A DNA stretch of 64,000 bases from Pedobacter cryoconitis (lineage in GTDB: Bacteria > Bacteroidota > Bacteroidia > Sphingobacteriales > Sphingobacteriaceae), in NCBI RefSeq assembly GCF_014200595.1, contig NZ_JACHCG010000002.1, positions 682,001 through 746,000 of the forward strand, read 5' to 3'. Shown here piece by piece: positions 1-9,356 of the stretch. A model generated the notes under the pieces. The model worked only from the letters and a program-made list of their open reading frames with translations. It searched no databases and had not been told where the DNA came from. Positions within the stretch are counted from its first letter, which is position 1, and every line of letters starts with the position of its first letter. The position numbers and the translations under genes are program-made.

Positions 1-557
1 CAAAAAACCTCCGGCATGCTGATTTAAGAACTGTCAAGCTCAAAGGGGAAGCATTTTTTAAAGTAAAACGGGACCCTCAGCATCCCTTCGTAGTACATAG
101 CTTAAATATCCGGACGCGTGTGCTTGGAACAAGTTTTAATATTTGCGCATGGCAAGGGCATCAAACTGAAGTTACTGTGCTCACAGGTAAAGTGGCCGTT
201 TCCAGAGATTCAGCAGGTATACAATCGGCGGCTATTCACCTGCTGCCAAATCAAAAGGCAATCGGTAATTCTGCTAAACTACAATTGGAGAACGTGGAAG
301 ATGCCCGGACTGCTATTGGCTGGACTGAAGGTAAAATGGTTTTTGACCAGCTGCCTGTAAAAGAGGTTTTTGAGGCTTTAGAGCGGAGATATGCAGTGAG
401 AATTATAACAGATCAGCCTTTTAAAGGTTGCAAACTCACGGCGAAATTTAATAATGTCAGCTTAAATGAAGTGTTACAAACCATTCAGATAAGCCTGGAT
501 ATTCATTACACAATAAATAAACAGACCATTTATATAAAAGGAGGTAAATGTAATTAG
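1..557 (+). CDS. FecR-family anti-sigma factor, 5'-truncated by the window edge
   Basis: The frame is open from base 3 and stops at 555-557; the true start lies before the window. The visible part begins in the FecR domain, with the typical GEAFFKV, HPFVV and VLGTSFNI blocks and a VLTGKVAV strand, and ends in the DUF4974 C-terminal domain (about the last 70 residues, from MVFDQLPVKEVFEALERRY). FecR proteins sit in the inner membrane, hold an ECF sigma factor and receive a signal through the plug/STN domain of a TonB-dependent transducer. The next gene is exactly such a transducer, so the pair should regulate this SusCD locus. The ECF sigma gene is probably just upstream, outside the window. 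Family assignment is secure; ligand unknown. Confidence 0.93.
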   Translation, partial: KNLRHADLRTVKLKGEAFFKVKRDPQHPFVVHSLNIRTRVLGTSFNICAWQGHQTEVTVLTGKVAVSRDSAGIQSAAIHLLPNQKAIGNSAKLQLENVEDARTAIGWTEGKMVFDQLPVKEVFEALERRYAVRIITDQPFKGCKLTAKFNNVSLNEVLQTIQISLDIHYTINKQTIYIKGGKCN

Positions 558-573
558 ACAACTATAAAGAAAA

Positions 574-603
574 AGCCGAAGCATGTTGACGCATGCTCCG
601 GCT
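574..603 (+). terminator. Hairpin between fecR and susC (attenuator or weak terminator)
   Basis: A 12-bp stem (574-585 with 592-603, one mismatch) closes a 6-base loop. It is followed by an AT-rich stretch but not an immediate T-run, so it may only partly stop transcripts coming from the sigma/fecR genes and let susC be expressed separately. Confidence 0.6.
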
Positions 604-653
604 AATGATTTCAATTTTATTTTAACCCATCAACGATTAAAACACACAAAGTT

Positions 654-3600
654 ATGAAAAAGTCCGCAGTGACTAATCAATTAATTTTTAAAGTAATGCG
701 TTTTCTTACTCTCATTTATTTTATGCTTTCTGTCTTGTTCTTTGCCGCGCAAGCCTCGCCTTTAAAGGCGCAGGGGCTGAATAACAGAATAAGTTTCAAT
801 TTTAAAAACGGCACTTTAACAGCATTGCTGAAAAGCATAGAGAAGAAAACCAGCCTGTCTTTTGTTTACACCAACAAAGATGCAGTATTGAACCAGCAGG
901 TAGAGGCTGTTAAAGCGGACAATGAAATGGTGAGCAGTTTGCTTGACCGCATACTCACGCCGATGCAGTTAACTTATGTAGTCCAGAACAACCAGGTTAT
1001 TATTAAAAAAGCTGTCCGGGTTAAAGGTAAGGTAACCGATGAAAAAGGTTTGCCTGTACCGGGGGTAAATGTGCTGGAAAAAGGCAGCAATAACACGACG
1101 ACAACTAACCTGAACGGTGATTATAGCTTGAATGTAAGAGAGTCCTCTTCCACTATTCTGTTTAGAATGATGGGCTATCAAACTAAAGAATTCACCCTTA
1201 AAGGAGAAACAGTGGTCAATATCAGCCTTATTCCGGATGAAACCGGTTTATCTGAAGTGGTGATTACTGCGTTAGGTATTAAGCGGAATGAAAAAGCACT
1301 TGGCTATTCTATTGCCACCTTGAAAGGTAGTGATGTGAATACTGTCAAAGAGGTGAATGTGGTCAATTCCATTGCCGGAAAAGTAGCGGGGGTAAATGTA
1401 GTGAGTACGGGTTCTGATCCAGGATCTACTGCCATGATAACCATTCGCGGACAATCATCGATTGCGACCGATAACCAACCACTTTTTGTTGTCGATGGTG
1501 TTCCTGTAGCACATTCGCTGCGGGCGACTTCTGAAGTAGGCCGTTCTTCTGTAGATTATGGGAGTCCGGTTGCTGATATCAGTCCTGATGACATTGAAAG
1601 CATTACCATCTTAAAAGGGGCGAGTGCTGCGGCTTTATATGGCAGCAGGGCAGGAAGCGGGGTGGTACTGATTACTACAAAGAGTGGTTCATCAGCCAAA
1701 AAAGGTTTAGGTGTAAGTTTTAATTCAAATGCGATGTTTGATCAGGCCTGGATGTTTCCGCACTTCCAGAATCAGTTTGGTGCAGGAGAATATACGGATG
1801 ATCCGGCAGTAAGTACGACCTCGGCCTGGGGCCCGCGTCTGGATATAGGCACCAAGCATTTGCAATGGAACAGTCCGCTTGATGCCCAAAGTGGAAAACC
1901 TATACCTACGGATTGGGTATCACATCCAAATAATGCGAAGGACTTTTATAATACAGGTTCTACCTATACCAATAACATTGCCATCACCGGTAAAAATGCA
2001 GATGGTAATTACAGATTGTCATATACCAATATGGTCAATAAGGGGATTGTGCCGCATACAGATCTGAGCAGGAATACCTTGAACCTGGCAGCAACCTATG
2101 TATTGCATCCTAAAGTAAAGATCAGTACCAATATTGGGTATGTAAATAATAAAAGCGATAACCGGCCTTCGGCTTACAGGGAAAGTGTGACACAAATGGT
2201 TTACTCCATGCCTTCCAATATGAATATCAATGATTTGAAGAATTACTGGAAAACAGGCCGGGAAAACTTAGAACAATTTTCTCCGGATGATTCTGATAAT
2301 CCATATTTTGTGGCTTATGAACACACCAATGGTTATGACAGAAATCGTATAACCGGAAATGTACAGGCGGTATTCGATATCACGAATGATTTAAGCTTAA
2401 TGGTACGTACAGGGCTTGATTTATACAATGAAGAACATGAAACCAAACGTCCTTTTAGTGCGAAGCGGTTCAAATTTGGTGGTTATGGTGTAGATAATTC
2501 TTTCTTTAAGGAGCAGAATACAGATTTCCTGCTTAGTTATAAGAAAACCCTGAACCAGGACTGGTCGTTTGGCTTGTCGGTTGGGGGAAACCAAATGGAT
2601 CAGACTAACAGAAGTACGGCTCAGCGTACCGAAAGTTTAAGTATTCCGGGAATTTATAATATCAATAATGCGCGTGCAGGAACGATCACCAATGCACAGT
2701 ATAGTTCCCGTAAACGAATCAACAGTTTATATGGAATGGGGCAGGCGTCGTTTAAGAACATGGTATTTCTTGATGTAACTGGTAGAAATGACTGGTCAAG
2801 CACATTACCTGCTCAAAATAATTCTTATTTCTATCCTTCAGTTTCATTGAGTACTGTTTTAACGGATGTGTTCAAAGTGAAATCTGACCTGTTATCTTTT
2901 GCTAAAATCAGGGCAAACTGGGCACAGGTTGGAAGTGATACTGATCCTTATCAGCTCTACAATACGATCCCTTTTAACCAGGATTGGGGCGATGTGAAAA
3001 GAGCGACCATTGAGTTTAATCTGAAAAATAACTTCTTAAAGCCTGAAATCGCAACTTCTTATGAGTTTGGTGGAGATCTGCGCTTTTTTAATAACAGGTT
3101 AGGTCTGGATGTGACCTGGTATAAGACCAATAAAAGAAACCAGATTATCAATATTCCAACAACCATTACTTCGGGTGCATCGAACCGTTTAATCAATGCT
3201 GGAAACATTCAGAACAGCGGATGGGAAATCGGCTTGAATGCTGTTCCTGTTCAGGGTATATTTAAATGGGAAATTGGTGCAAACTTTACCAGGAATGAAA
3301 ATAAGGTTATCTCTTTAATGGAAGGTTTGCCGGAATATTCGATGGGTAGTGCAGATGGAGATAATATTCGTTATTTGATAAAAGAAGGGACTAAAATCGG
3401 AGATTTCTACACACCAAGTTATACTAAAGTTCCGGGCGGACAATATGCCGGAGCAGCCTTGTTGGATAAAACGGGACACTATATCCGTAATAATGCTGAA
3501 TATATAAAAGTTGGAAATTATAACCCTGATTTTACCATTGGTTTTAACAATACTTTCAGCTATAAAAATCTGACACTTAATTTCCTTTTAGACTGGCGCA

Positions 3601-4109
3601 AAGGAGGTAACTTTTACTCTTATGTGGTTAAAAGTTTAATCAATGCAGGTTTAACAGACAATACAATTGCTGGCAGAGATGCACAAACCGGAGGTTTGCC
3701 GTGGGTTGATTCACAGGGTAATAAGCGAAATGACGGGATGATTATTCCAGGTTATATAGCCAGTGCAGATGGTACTTACAATGAGAATAAGGTCATTATT
3801 GCAGCATCTGATTTTTACAATAATACCTATAATAAGTATTATGAACGCTTAACCTATTCTGCTTCCTTCCTGAAGCTCAGGGAAGCTTCTATAACCTATG
3901 TGTTTAGTAAAAATGTATTGGGCAAATTGCCAATAAGCAACCTTTCCATTTCACTGATCGGCAGGAATTTGTATACCTGGACTGCTAATGGCCTGGGCTA
4001 CGATCCGGAAACGACGATGAGTGTAACTGAAGGATTTAAGCTGGGTGTTGGCCATTGGACCCTACCCGGGACACGCTCTTTTGGCTGTAAATTAAGTTGT
4101 AATTTTTAA
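654..4109 (+). CDS. SusC/RagA-type TonB-dependent transducer with N-terminal STN domain
   Basis: A 1151-residue outer-membrane protein. After a long signal sequence ending near residue 40 it has an STN (secretin/TonB N-terminus) domain (about 46-120), a CarboxypepD_reg-like domain (about 123-205), a plug domain (TIRGQSSIATDNQPLFVVDG, then SITILKGASAAALYGSRAG) and a C-terminal beta-barrel. The STN domain marks it as a transducer that signals to a FecR/ECF-sigma pair, in agreement with the fecR gene upstream. With the adjacent SusD it should form the pedal-bin importer. The substrate is inferred only from the two downstream phosphate-ester hydrolases. Confidence 0.95.
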   Translation: MKKSAVTNQLIFKVMRFLTLIYFMLSVLFFAAQASPLKAQGLNNRISFNFKNGTLTALLKSIEKKTSLSFVYTNKDAVLNQQVEAVKADNEMVSSLLDRILTPMQLTYVVQNNQVIIKKAVRVKGKVTDEKGLPVPGVNVLEKGSNNTTTTNLNGDYSLNVRESSSTILFRMMGYQTKEFTLKGETVVNISLIPDETGLSEVVITALGIKRNEKALGYSIATLKGSDVNTVKEVNVVNSIAGKVAGVNVVSTGSDPGSTAMITIRGQSSIATDNQPLFVVDGVPVAHSLRATSEVGRSSVDYGSPVADISPDDIESITILKGASAAALYGSRAGSGVVLITTKSGSSAKKGLGVSFNSNAMFDQAWMFPHFQNQFGAGEYTDDPAVSTTSAWGPRLDIGTKHLQWNSPLDAQSGKPIPTDWVSHPNNAKDFYNTGSTYTNNIAITGKNADGNYRLSYTNMVNKGIVPHTDLSRNTLNLAATYVLHPKVKISTNIGYVNNKSDNRPSAYRESVTQMVYSMPSNMNINDLKNYWKTGRENLEQFSPDDSDNPYFVAYEHTNGYDRNRITGNVQAVFDITNDLSLMVRTGLDLYNEEHETKRPFSAKRFKFGGYGVDNSFFKEQNTDFLLSYKKTLNQDWSFGLSVGGNQMDQTNRSTAQRTESLSIPGIYNINNARAGTITNAQYSSRKRINSLYGMGQASFKNMVFLDVTGRNDWSSTLPAQNNSYFYPSVSLSTVLTDVFKVKSDLLSFAKIRANWAQVGSDTDPYQLYNTIPFNQDWGDVKRATIEFNLKNNFLKPEIATSYEFGGDLRFFNNRLGLDVTWYKTNKRNQIINIPTTITSGASNRLINAGNIQNSGWEIGLNAVPVQGIFKWEIGANFTRNENKVISLMEGLPEYSMGSADGDNIRYLIKEGTKIGDFYTPSYTKVPGGQYAGAALLDKTGHYIRNNAEYIKVGNYNPDFTIGFNNTFSYKNLTLNFLLDWRKGGNFYSYVVKSLINAGLTDNTIAGRDAQTGGLPWVDSQGNKRNDGMIIPGYIASADGTYNENKVIIAASDFYNNTYNKYYERLTYSASFLKLREASITYVFSKNVLGKLPISNLSISLIGRNLYTWTANGLGYDPETTMSVTEGFKLGVGHWTLPGTRSFGCKLSCNF

Positions 4110-4120
4110 TCCGTACCCAA

Positions 4121-5593
4121 ATGAAATTCAGATATAAAACTATCCTGGTATTGTTCATGGCCATACTCAGTGCCTGTACTAAAGATTTTGACAAAATCAA
4201 TACCAATCCAAATTCTCCGGAAACGACTAACACAGAGTTCCTGATGTCTGAGGTCATCTTATCTACTGCTTATGGCTACCAGGAAAATGCAGCAGGCAGA
4301 AGACCTGCTTCAGCGGCAAGGTATCTTACGCTGGCCCGTAATACTGGTTATGACCTGTTTGACTGGGGGCCGGTAGACTGGGATGATGTATATACCCGTT
4401 TATCAGTGAATAAAACTTTGCTGGAAACGGCGCAAAGCCGTTCTGAAAACCAGTATGTCGCGATCAGTAAAATTATGAAAGCTTTTAATTTTGCTTACCT
4501 GACCGACCTGTATGGAGATATTCCTTATTCCCAGGCATTGAAGTCGAAGGAAAGTAATCTCATTTATCCGGAATACGACCGGCAGCAGGTTATCTATCCT
4601 GATTTATTGAGAGAGTTGCAGGAGGCTAATGATCTTTTAAAAGGAAGTACAGGGGAAATTAATGCTAAAGGCGATGCGTTATTTAATGGTAAGGCGCTGC
4701 AATGGCGTAAGTTCGCCAACACTTTGCGTTTAAGAATGTTGTTGCGTATTTCAAAAGTTTATGGCGCTGCATTTACTGACATGCAGACCATTTTGAATGA
4801 CAAGGCCACTTATCCTGTTTTTGAGAGCAGTGCTGATAACGCGGCAGTTGCCTATCTGGGGAATTTAGCCGCTTATAGCTGGCCTGGCGGCCCACTGGCG
4901 ATGATTGATTTTGATTATCAAAAGACGAAAGTGAGTAAAGAGCTAGTTGACAGACTTGTGCAAATAAATGATCCGCGCCTGGGTCTTTGGGTAGAGCCGG
5001 TTAAAAGTACTATTGGTTCAACTGTAGATCTTAATAAATATGTTGGCGTACCTAATGCGATTGATGCACCTGCTGCATATAATGGGGGAGAGGATCATGT
5101 TTCTGTTTTCTCTTCTGGTTTCTTTAGAAAAAATGGCGGTTCTTCTAATCCTTTATTGAATGCCAGTCTGATCACCTACACTGAGCAATGTTTTATTCTG
5201 GCAGAAGCGATCCAGAAAGGGAAACTTACTGTACCGGGAGAAACTGCTGAATCCATGTATTACAAGGGAATTAAAGAGTCTATGAAGAGTTATGGGCTCA
5301 CAGCTCCTGCAAATTACTTTGACCAGCCGCTGGTTAAATATGACGGTACATTGGAACAGCTGATTACCCAGAAATGGATGGCGATGCTGTTTAAAGGATC
5401 AGAAGGCTGGTTTGATCAGCGCCGTACCGGTTATCCGGCTTTTGTGACCGGCCCTTTGGCTGCGGGCAGGGGAATTCCAAAACGCTATGTTTTTCCAGAT
5501 TCTGAAAGTGCGAAAAACAAAGTTAATTATCAGAAAGCAATCTCTGTTTTTGGCCCGGACAAAGAGTCTACATTAATGTGGTACCTGAAATAA
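4121..5593 (+). CDS. SusD/RagB-family nutrient-binding outer-membrane lipoprotein
   Basis: 490 residues, starting 11 bp after the SusC stop. The signal peptide ends in a lipobox (LSAC, Cys19). The body, with the DFDKINTNPNSPE start, a TPR-like core with TDLYGDIPYSQAL, and a C-terminal EGWFDQRRTGYP segment, matches the SusD_2/SusD-like subgroup rather than classical starch SusD. Such proteins cap the SusC barrel at the cell surface and bind the ligand. Function by family and neighbour; ligand unknown, probably a phosphodiester or phosphorylated glycan judging by the next genes. Confidence 0.92.
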   Translation: MKFRYKTILVLFMAILSACTKDFDKINTNPNSPETTNTEFLMSEVILSTAYGYQENAAGRRPASAARYLTLARNTGYDLFDWGPVDWDDVYTRLSVNKTLLETAQSRSENQYVAISKIMKAFNFAYLTDLYGDIPYSQALKSKESNLIYPEYDRQQVIYPDLLRELQEANDLLKGSTGEINAKGDALFNGKALQWRKFANTLRLRMLLRISKVYGAAFTDMQTILNDKATYPVFESSADNAAVAYLGNLAAYSWPGGPLAMIDFDYQKTKVSKELVDRLVQINDPRLGLWVEPVKSTIGSTVDLNKYVGVPNAIDAPAAYNGGEDHVSVFSSGFFRKNGGSSNPLLNASLITYTEQCFILAEAIQKGKLTVPGETAESMYYKGIKESMKSYGLTAPANYFDQPLVKYDGTLEQLITQKWMAMLFKGSEGWFDQRRTGYPAFVTGPLAAGRGIPKRYVFPDSESAKNKVNYQKAISVFGPDKESTLMWYLK

Positions 5594-5609
5594 TTTAAAA
5601 TTTTATCAA

Positions 5610-6890
5610 ATGAACAAATCTATATATACTGCTGCATTGCTTGTTATTGTGGCTTTTACGAATATTCAGGCACAGGATTTTAATCCGAAACCTTTTCCAG
5701 ACCGCGTAATTTTAACGTGGAAAGGCAATACTGATGTTAGCCAGACAGTAACCTGGCGTACGGATACTACAATTGTGGGAGCCAAAGCACAAATTAAAGC
5801 CGAAGATTCCAGCCCTGCGATGGAAGAAGCGATTACAGCTTATGATGCAGATTCCCGTTCATTGTCTGGTGGTCAGAATTATGCGACAGCGAAGTATCAC
5901 AGTGTTACTTTTAATAATTTGAAGCCCGGAACGGTATATGCTTACCGCGTAGGTGCTGGTGAATATTGGAGTGAATGGTTTCAGTTTACCACAGCCTCTG
6001 CTGATCAGAACAAGCCTTTTTCTTTTATTTACCTGGGAGATGCGCAAAATGATATCCGTTCTAAGTGGTCACGTGTAATCCGTAAAGCATTTTCTCATGA
6101 ACCGGATGCGCGTTTTATTATCCATACGGGTGACTTGATTAACAGGTCAAACAATGACAAAGAGTGGGGTGAATGGCATTATGGTGGTGGTTTTATCAAC
6201 GGAATGGTTCCAAGTATGCCTTCACCGGGAAACCATGAATATGTGCGTGATGAGAAAAGAAAATTGATATTGGATCCGCATTGGGGTGTACAGTATACTT
6301 TGCCCGGAAATGGCCCTAAAGGTTTAGAAGAGTCTGTTTATTATATCGATTATCAAAATGTACGTGTGATTTCATTGGATTCTCAAATGATTATTCTGGA
6401 CGAGGCTTCTGCAAAGGCTGAGTATGAATGGCTGGAAAAGGTTTTGAAAGAAAATACAAAATTGTGGACGGTTATCACTTTTCACCATCCTATTTTTTCT
6501 ACTGCCAAAAGCAGAGACAATAAAGACTTCAGAGAGCGGTTTAAACCTTTATTTGACAAGTATCATATAGACCTGGTTTTGCAGGGACATGACCATACGT
6601 ATAGCCGCGGACAAAATTTGCCACGCGGATTATCGGGCAGGGAAGTCAGCGGGCCAGTATATTTAGTTTCTGTTGCCGGCCCTAAAATGTATAAAGTGGA
6701 CGGGGCAAAATGGATGAATGTTTCTCTGGAAAATACTCAACTGTTCCAGGTAATTCATGTGGATGGCAAAAACCTGAAGTTTGAAGCTTACAAAACCTCC
6801 GGAGAGTTGTTTGATGCTTTTTCCCTGAATAAATCAAGCAGGGATCATGCTGCGGAATTTACAGATATGAACCCTGCTGCAAAGCAATAA
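5610..6890 (+). CDS. Purple-acid-phosphatase-like metallophosphoesterase, secreted
   Basis: 426 residues with a signal peptide ending at about AQA-Q22. Residues 30-130 form a fibronectin-like N-terminal domain typical of purple acid phosphatases (TVTWRTD). The catalytic domain keeps the metallophosphoesterase blocks in order: GDAQ (143-146), GDLINRS (174-180), GNHE (207-210), HH (292-293) and GHDH (326-329). It should cleave phosphomonoesters, or perhaps diesters, in the periplasm. It is in line with SusCD and followed 7 bp later by a GDPD, which suggests sequential release of phosphate from an imported or surface-bound organophosphate. Confidence 0.9.
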   Translation: MNKSIYTAALLVIVAFTNIQAQDFNPKPFPDRVILTWKGNTDVSQTVTWRTDTTIVGAKAQIKAEDSSPAMEEAITAYDADSRSLSGGQNYATAKYHSVTFNNLKPGTVYAYRVGAGEYWSEWFQFTTASADQNKPFSFIYLGDAQNDIRSKWSRVIRKAFSHEPDARFIIHTGDLINRSNNDKEWGEWHYGGGFINGMVPSMPSPGNHEYVRDEKRKLILDPHWGVQYTLPGNGPKGLEESVYYIDYQNVRVISLDSQMIILDEASAKAEYEWLEKVLKENTKLWTVITFHHPIFSTAKSRDNKDFRERFKPLFDKYHIDLVLQGHDHTYSRGQNLPRGLSGREVSGPVYLVSVAGPKMYKVDGAKWMNVSLENTQLFQVIHVDGKNLKFEAYKTSGELFDAFSLNKSSRDHAAEFTDMNPAAKQ

Positions 6891-6897
6891 TTATTAA

Positions 6898-7734
6898 ATG
6901 ATGAATTGTAAAACAAACTTACTGGTACTTGTATTCAGCTGTTTTGCGGTGATCACATTTGGGCAGCGGAAATTGGCTCCGCTTCCCAAATGTAAAAATG
7001 GCTTTATCGTGATCGCACATCGCGGAAGCCATCTGGTCAAACCTGAAAATAGTATAGCTGCAATTGAGGAAGCTATTGATCTTGGTGCAGATTATGTGGA
7101 AATAGACCTGCGTACAACCCGTGATGGTCATCTGGTTTTGATTCACAATGAAACCGTAGATCATACGACCAGTGGTAAAGGCAGGATTCAGGATTTGAAT
7201 CTGGACGAGGTGGCGATGCTGACGCTGAATGCCAAGGATGGTCATTTATATAGCTTACCTTCTTTTATGGAAGCTTTAAAAGCCTGCAAGAACCGGATTA
7301 ATATTTACCTGGATTTTAAGCAGGCTGATGTAGCACAAGCTTATGAACAAATTAAGGCTGCGGGTATGGAAAAGCAAGTGCTGGTTTATATCAATAAGGC
7401 GGAGCAGTATAAGGCATGGCGGGCGGTAGCTCCGCAAATGCCGCTGATGTCTGGCTTGCCCAGGCAGATCAAGAAAGAAGAACTAAGCACTTTTCTTGAT
7501 AAAATTCCATTGGAAGCAACTGATAATATTTCAGATCCAGCGCTTGTTGCCGCACTTAAAGAAAGCGGATTGTCTGTCTTTTTAGATGTACAAATGGCTG
7601 ATGAAGATCCGGTAAAGTGGAAAGTTGCAATGGATAAAGGAGTTCAGGGTGTGCAAACCGATCATCCGGAAGCACTTCTCAGGTACTTGAAAACAAATCA
7701 TTTGCGTGATGGAATAAAGGTTTCTGGGCTTTAG
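6898..7734 (+). CDS. Glycerophosphodiester phosphodiesterase family protein
   Basis: 278 residues with a cleavable signal peptide ending near Gln23, so periplasmic. The GDPD TIM-barrel signature is complete: AHRG (His41-Arg42), PENS (Glu50), VEIDLRTTRDG (Glu68, Asp70) and LIHN (His83), and the C-terminal GVQTDHPEALL strand. GDPDs split glycerophosphodiesters into glycerol-3-phosphate and an alcohol. There are two adjacent ATGs (6898 and 6901) and either could start. It is the last gene of the SusCD-phosphatase operon and is followed directly by a strong terminator. Family certain; the exact substrate is not readable from sequence. Confidence 0.92.
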   Translation: MMNCKTNLLVLVFSCFAVITFGQRKLAPLPKCKNGFIVIAHRGSHLVKPENSIAAIEEAIDLGADYVEIDLRTTRDGHLVLIHNETVDHTTSGKGRIQDLNLDEVAMLTLNAKDGHLYSLPSFMEALKACKNRINIYLDFKQADVAQAYEQIKAAGMEKQVLVYINKAEQYKAWRAVAPQMPLMSGLPRQIKKEELSTFLDKIPLEATDNISDPALVAALKESGLSVFLDVQMADEDPVKWKVAMDKGVQGVQTDHPEALLRYLKTNHLRDGIKVSGL

Positions 7735-7740
7735 ATCTTT

Positions 7741-7794
7741 AAAACATTAAAAATGAGATTTGAGTTTTATTTCAAATCTCATTTTTAATGTTTT
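7741..7794 (+). terminator. Strong bidirectional terminator
   Basis: A perfect 23-bp AT-rich stem (7741-7763 with 7772-7794) with an 8-base loop and T-runs at the 3' side on both strands. It ends the organophosphate operon on + and overlaps the stop codon of the small minus-strand frame. Confidence 0.9.
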
Positions 7795-8156
7795 TTAGCT
7801 GCTTCAAATCTTTTGCTTTTGTCTTTCTCTAACGGCTTGTTATCTTTCACTTTCCGTCTCTCTTGATCAGGTTCAGATATTACTTCTTTAGCCTGTGAGC
7901 TGTCCTTAACAGTGGCACACCAGGTAACAGTGTCCTCATTGAACAAACTATAAAATGTAACAGAATCCCTTTCAATAACACCTTGGGGAAGCTGTTTTTT
8001 TCTTTGGCAGAACCAAATTATATTAAAAATGATACTTGATATTGATATAATGAATATATCGATACCACCAGTGTGATTGTGCGCTATAAAATAGATGTAT
8101 AAACCAAATAAAATGAAAATTATTGTTACACTTATTCTAAATGTTTTGTTTTTGGA
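7785..8156 (-). CDS. Small two-helix membrane protein frame without a usable start codon (possible pseudogene)
   Basis: On the minus strand 123 codons are open from 8156 to a TAA at 7785-7787. The translation looks real: an N-terminal helix (FRISVTIIFILFGLYIYFIA), a second helix (IDIFIISISSIIFNIIWF), then a hydrophilic, Lys/Glu-rich tail of about 70 residues ending in SKRFEAAKKH. There is no ATG in frame, and none in any minus-strand frame between here and about 8305; a TAA (8157-8159) sits just before the frame. The junction TTAATCCAAAAAC looks like TTAATGAAAAAC with G changed to CC, which would have destroyed the start. A rare ATT/ATA start is the other reading. No family recognised. Confidence 0.5.
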   Translation of the reverse strand, partial: SKNKTFRISVTIIFILFGLYIYFIAHNHTGGIDIFIISISSIIFNIIWFCQRKKQLPQGVIERDSVTFYSLFNEDTVTWCATVKDSSQAKEVISEPDQERRKVKDNKPLEKDKSKRFEAAKKH

Positions 8157-8417
8157 TTAATTTTTTGTTATAATGCCCGATTAAATTAACTTGAAATGGA
8201 CAAAGTGAATTTGATAACACTATTTTTAAATGTAGAAATTAAAATATCAAACCAGTTGAATATTACACCAATCAAGGTTTGTATAGGTGTAATCAATTTA
8301 TTACTGTTTCATATTAGCATTCCCACGGTTTCTCTGGTGTGCATTGTGAAGAGATGAGACTCTTTGCCGGATGCATATTACAAATAATTGTGTAGAATTG
8401 ATTATAAAAGTTAATAC

Positions 8418-9281
8418 GTGAAAGATCAGCAAATTGATATTATAAAGTTTCCTATGTCGCCTCTGGCTAAAGCTGGTATCCTGATCAAGAACATGATAGA
8501 TGATAGTCATGCTGCTGAACATGATCATTCTATGCCCCATCGAGATGATCATTATCTGTTGATGATAGCTACAGGCGGTCAATTTGTGATTAATATCGAT
8601 TTTGAGAACAATACAATAATAGGACCGGCTATGCTGCTTATCTTTCCCGGCCAGGTTCACTATATTATTTCTGCCCGAAATCCGGTAGGTTGGGTGCTTA
8701 GTATAGATCCTGCGTTGATAGACAATGAATTTCAGCTCATCATGGAAAAAGGGTTTCGCTTACCTGTATCATTAGACAAGCAATCTGCTTTTTATGGGCA
8801 TGCGGTTACTTTAACAGGGCAGATAGAAAAATTGCAGATAGCAGCGGGTAATCTATATACTGTACGTGCAATTCACTCGATACTCGATGCCTTGCTAGGC
8901 CTGATTACAGGCGAAATTGGAACAATCAATACGATCGGCAAAACAAAAACTAACAGGGCAACTGTAATTGAACAGGCTTTTATGCATTTGCTTAAACTAA
9001 ATTATAAGGATTGGAAACAGCCTGCCCGATACGCAGCCGAGCTCAATATCTCAGTTGCTCATTTATATGATACTATTAAGCATACAACTGGTGATTCTGT
9101 GTCAGTTTACATTCAACAATATTGTATGCTTGAAGCTAAGCGGCTGCTTTGTTTTACCAAGTTTACAGTGAAGGAAATTGGTTATCAACTCGGTTATGAA
9201 GAACCTGTTTATTTTGGAAAGCTTTTTAAAAAGGTAACAGGTTTAACTCCGCTGCAATTCCGGCAACAATACCACGATTAG
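8418..9281 (+). CDS. AraC-family transcriptional regulator
   Basis: 287 residues. The N-terminal part (about 1-160) is a cupin-like ligand-binding region of the kind seen in Pedobacter AraC proteins (HRDDHYLLMIATGG). The C-terminal 100 residues carry the AraC double helix-turn-helix, with a first helix pair around AAELNISVAHLYDTIK and the closing LGYEEPVYFGKLFKKVTGLTP signature. The start is a GTG at 8418; an in-frame ATG lies 12 codons later, so the N-terminus is uncertain. It precedes the inositol-monophosphatase-like gene by 75 bp on the same strand and may control it. No target is certain. Confidence 0.88.
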   Translation: MKDQQIDIIKFPMSPLAKAGILIKNMIDDSHAAEHDHSMPHRDDHYLLMIATGGQFVINIDFENNTIIGPAMLLIFPGQVHYIISARNPVGWVLSIDPALIDNEFQLIMEKGFRLPVSLDKQSAFYGHAVTLTGQIEKLQIAAGNLYTVRAIHSILDALLGLITGEIGTINTIGKTKTNRATVIEQAFMHLLKLNYKDWKQPARYAAELNISVAHLYDTIKHTTGDSVSVYIQQYCMLEAKRLLCFTKFTVKEIGYQLGYEEPVYFGKLFKKVTGLTPLQFRQQYHD

Positions 9282-9356
9282 GACTATCATTCCAAGGTTT
9301 GACTATATTTCTGTTTGCATTTTATCCACGTTCTTTGCTTTATAAAATAAGCAAAA

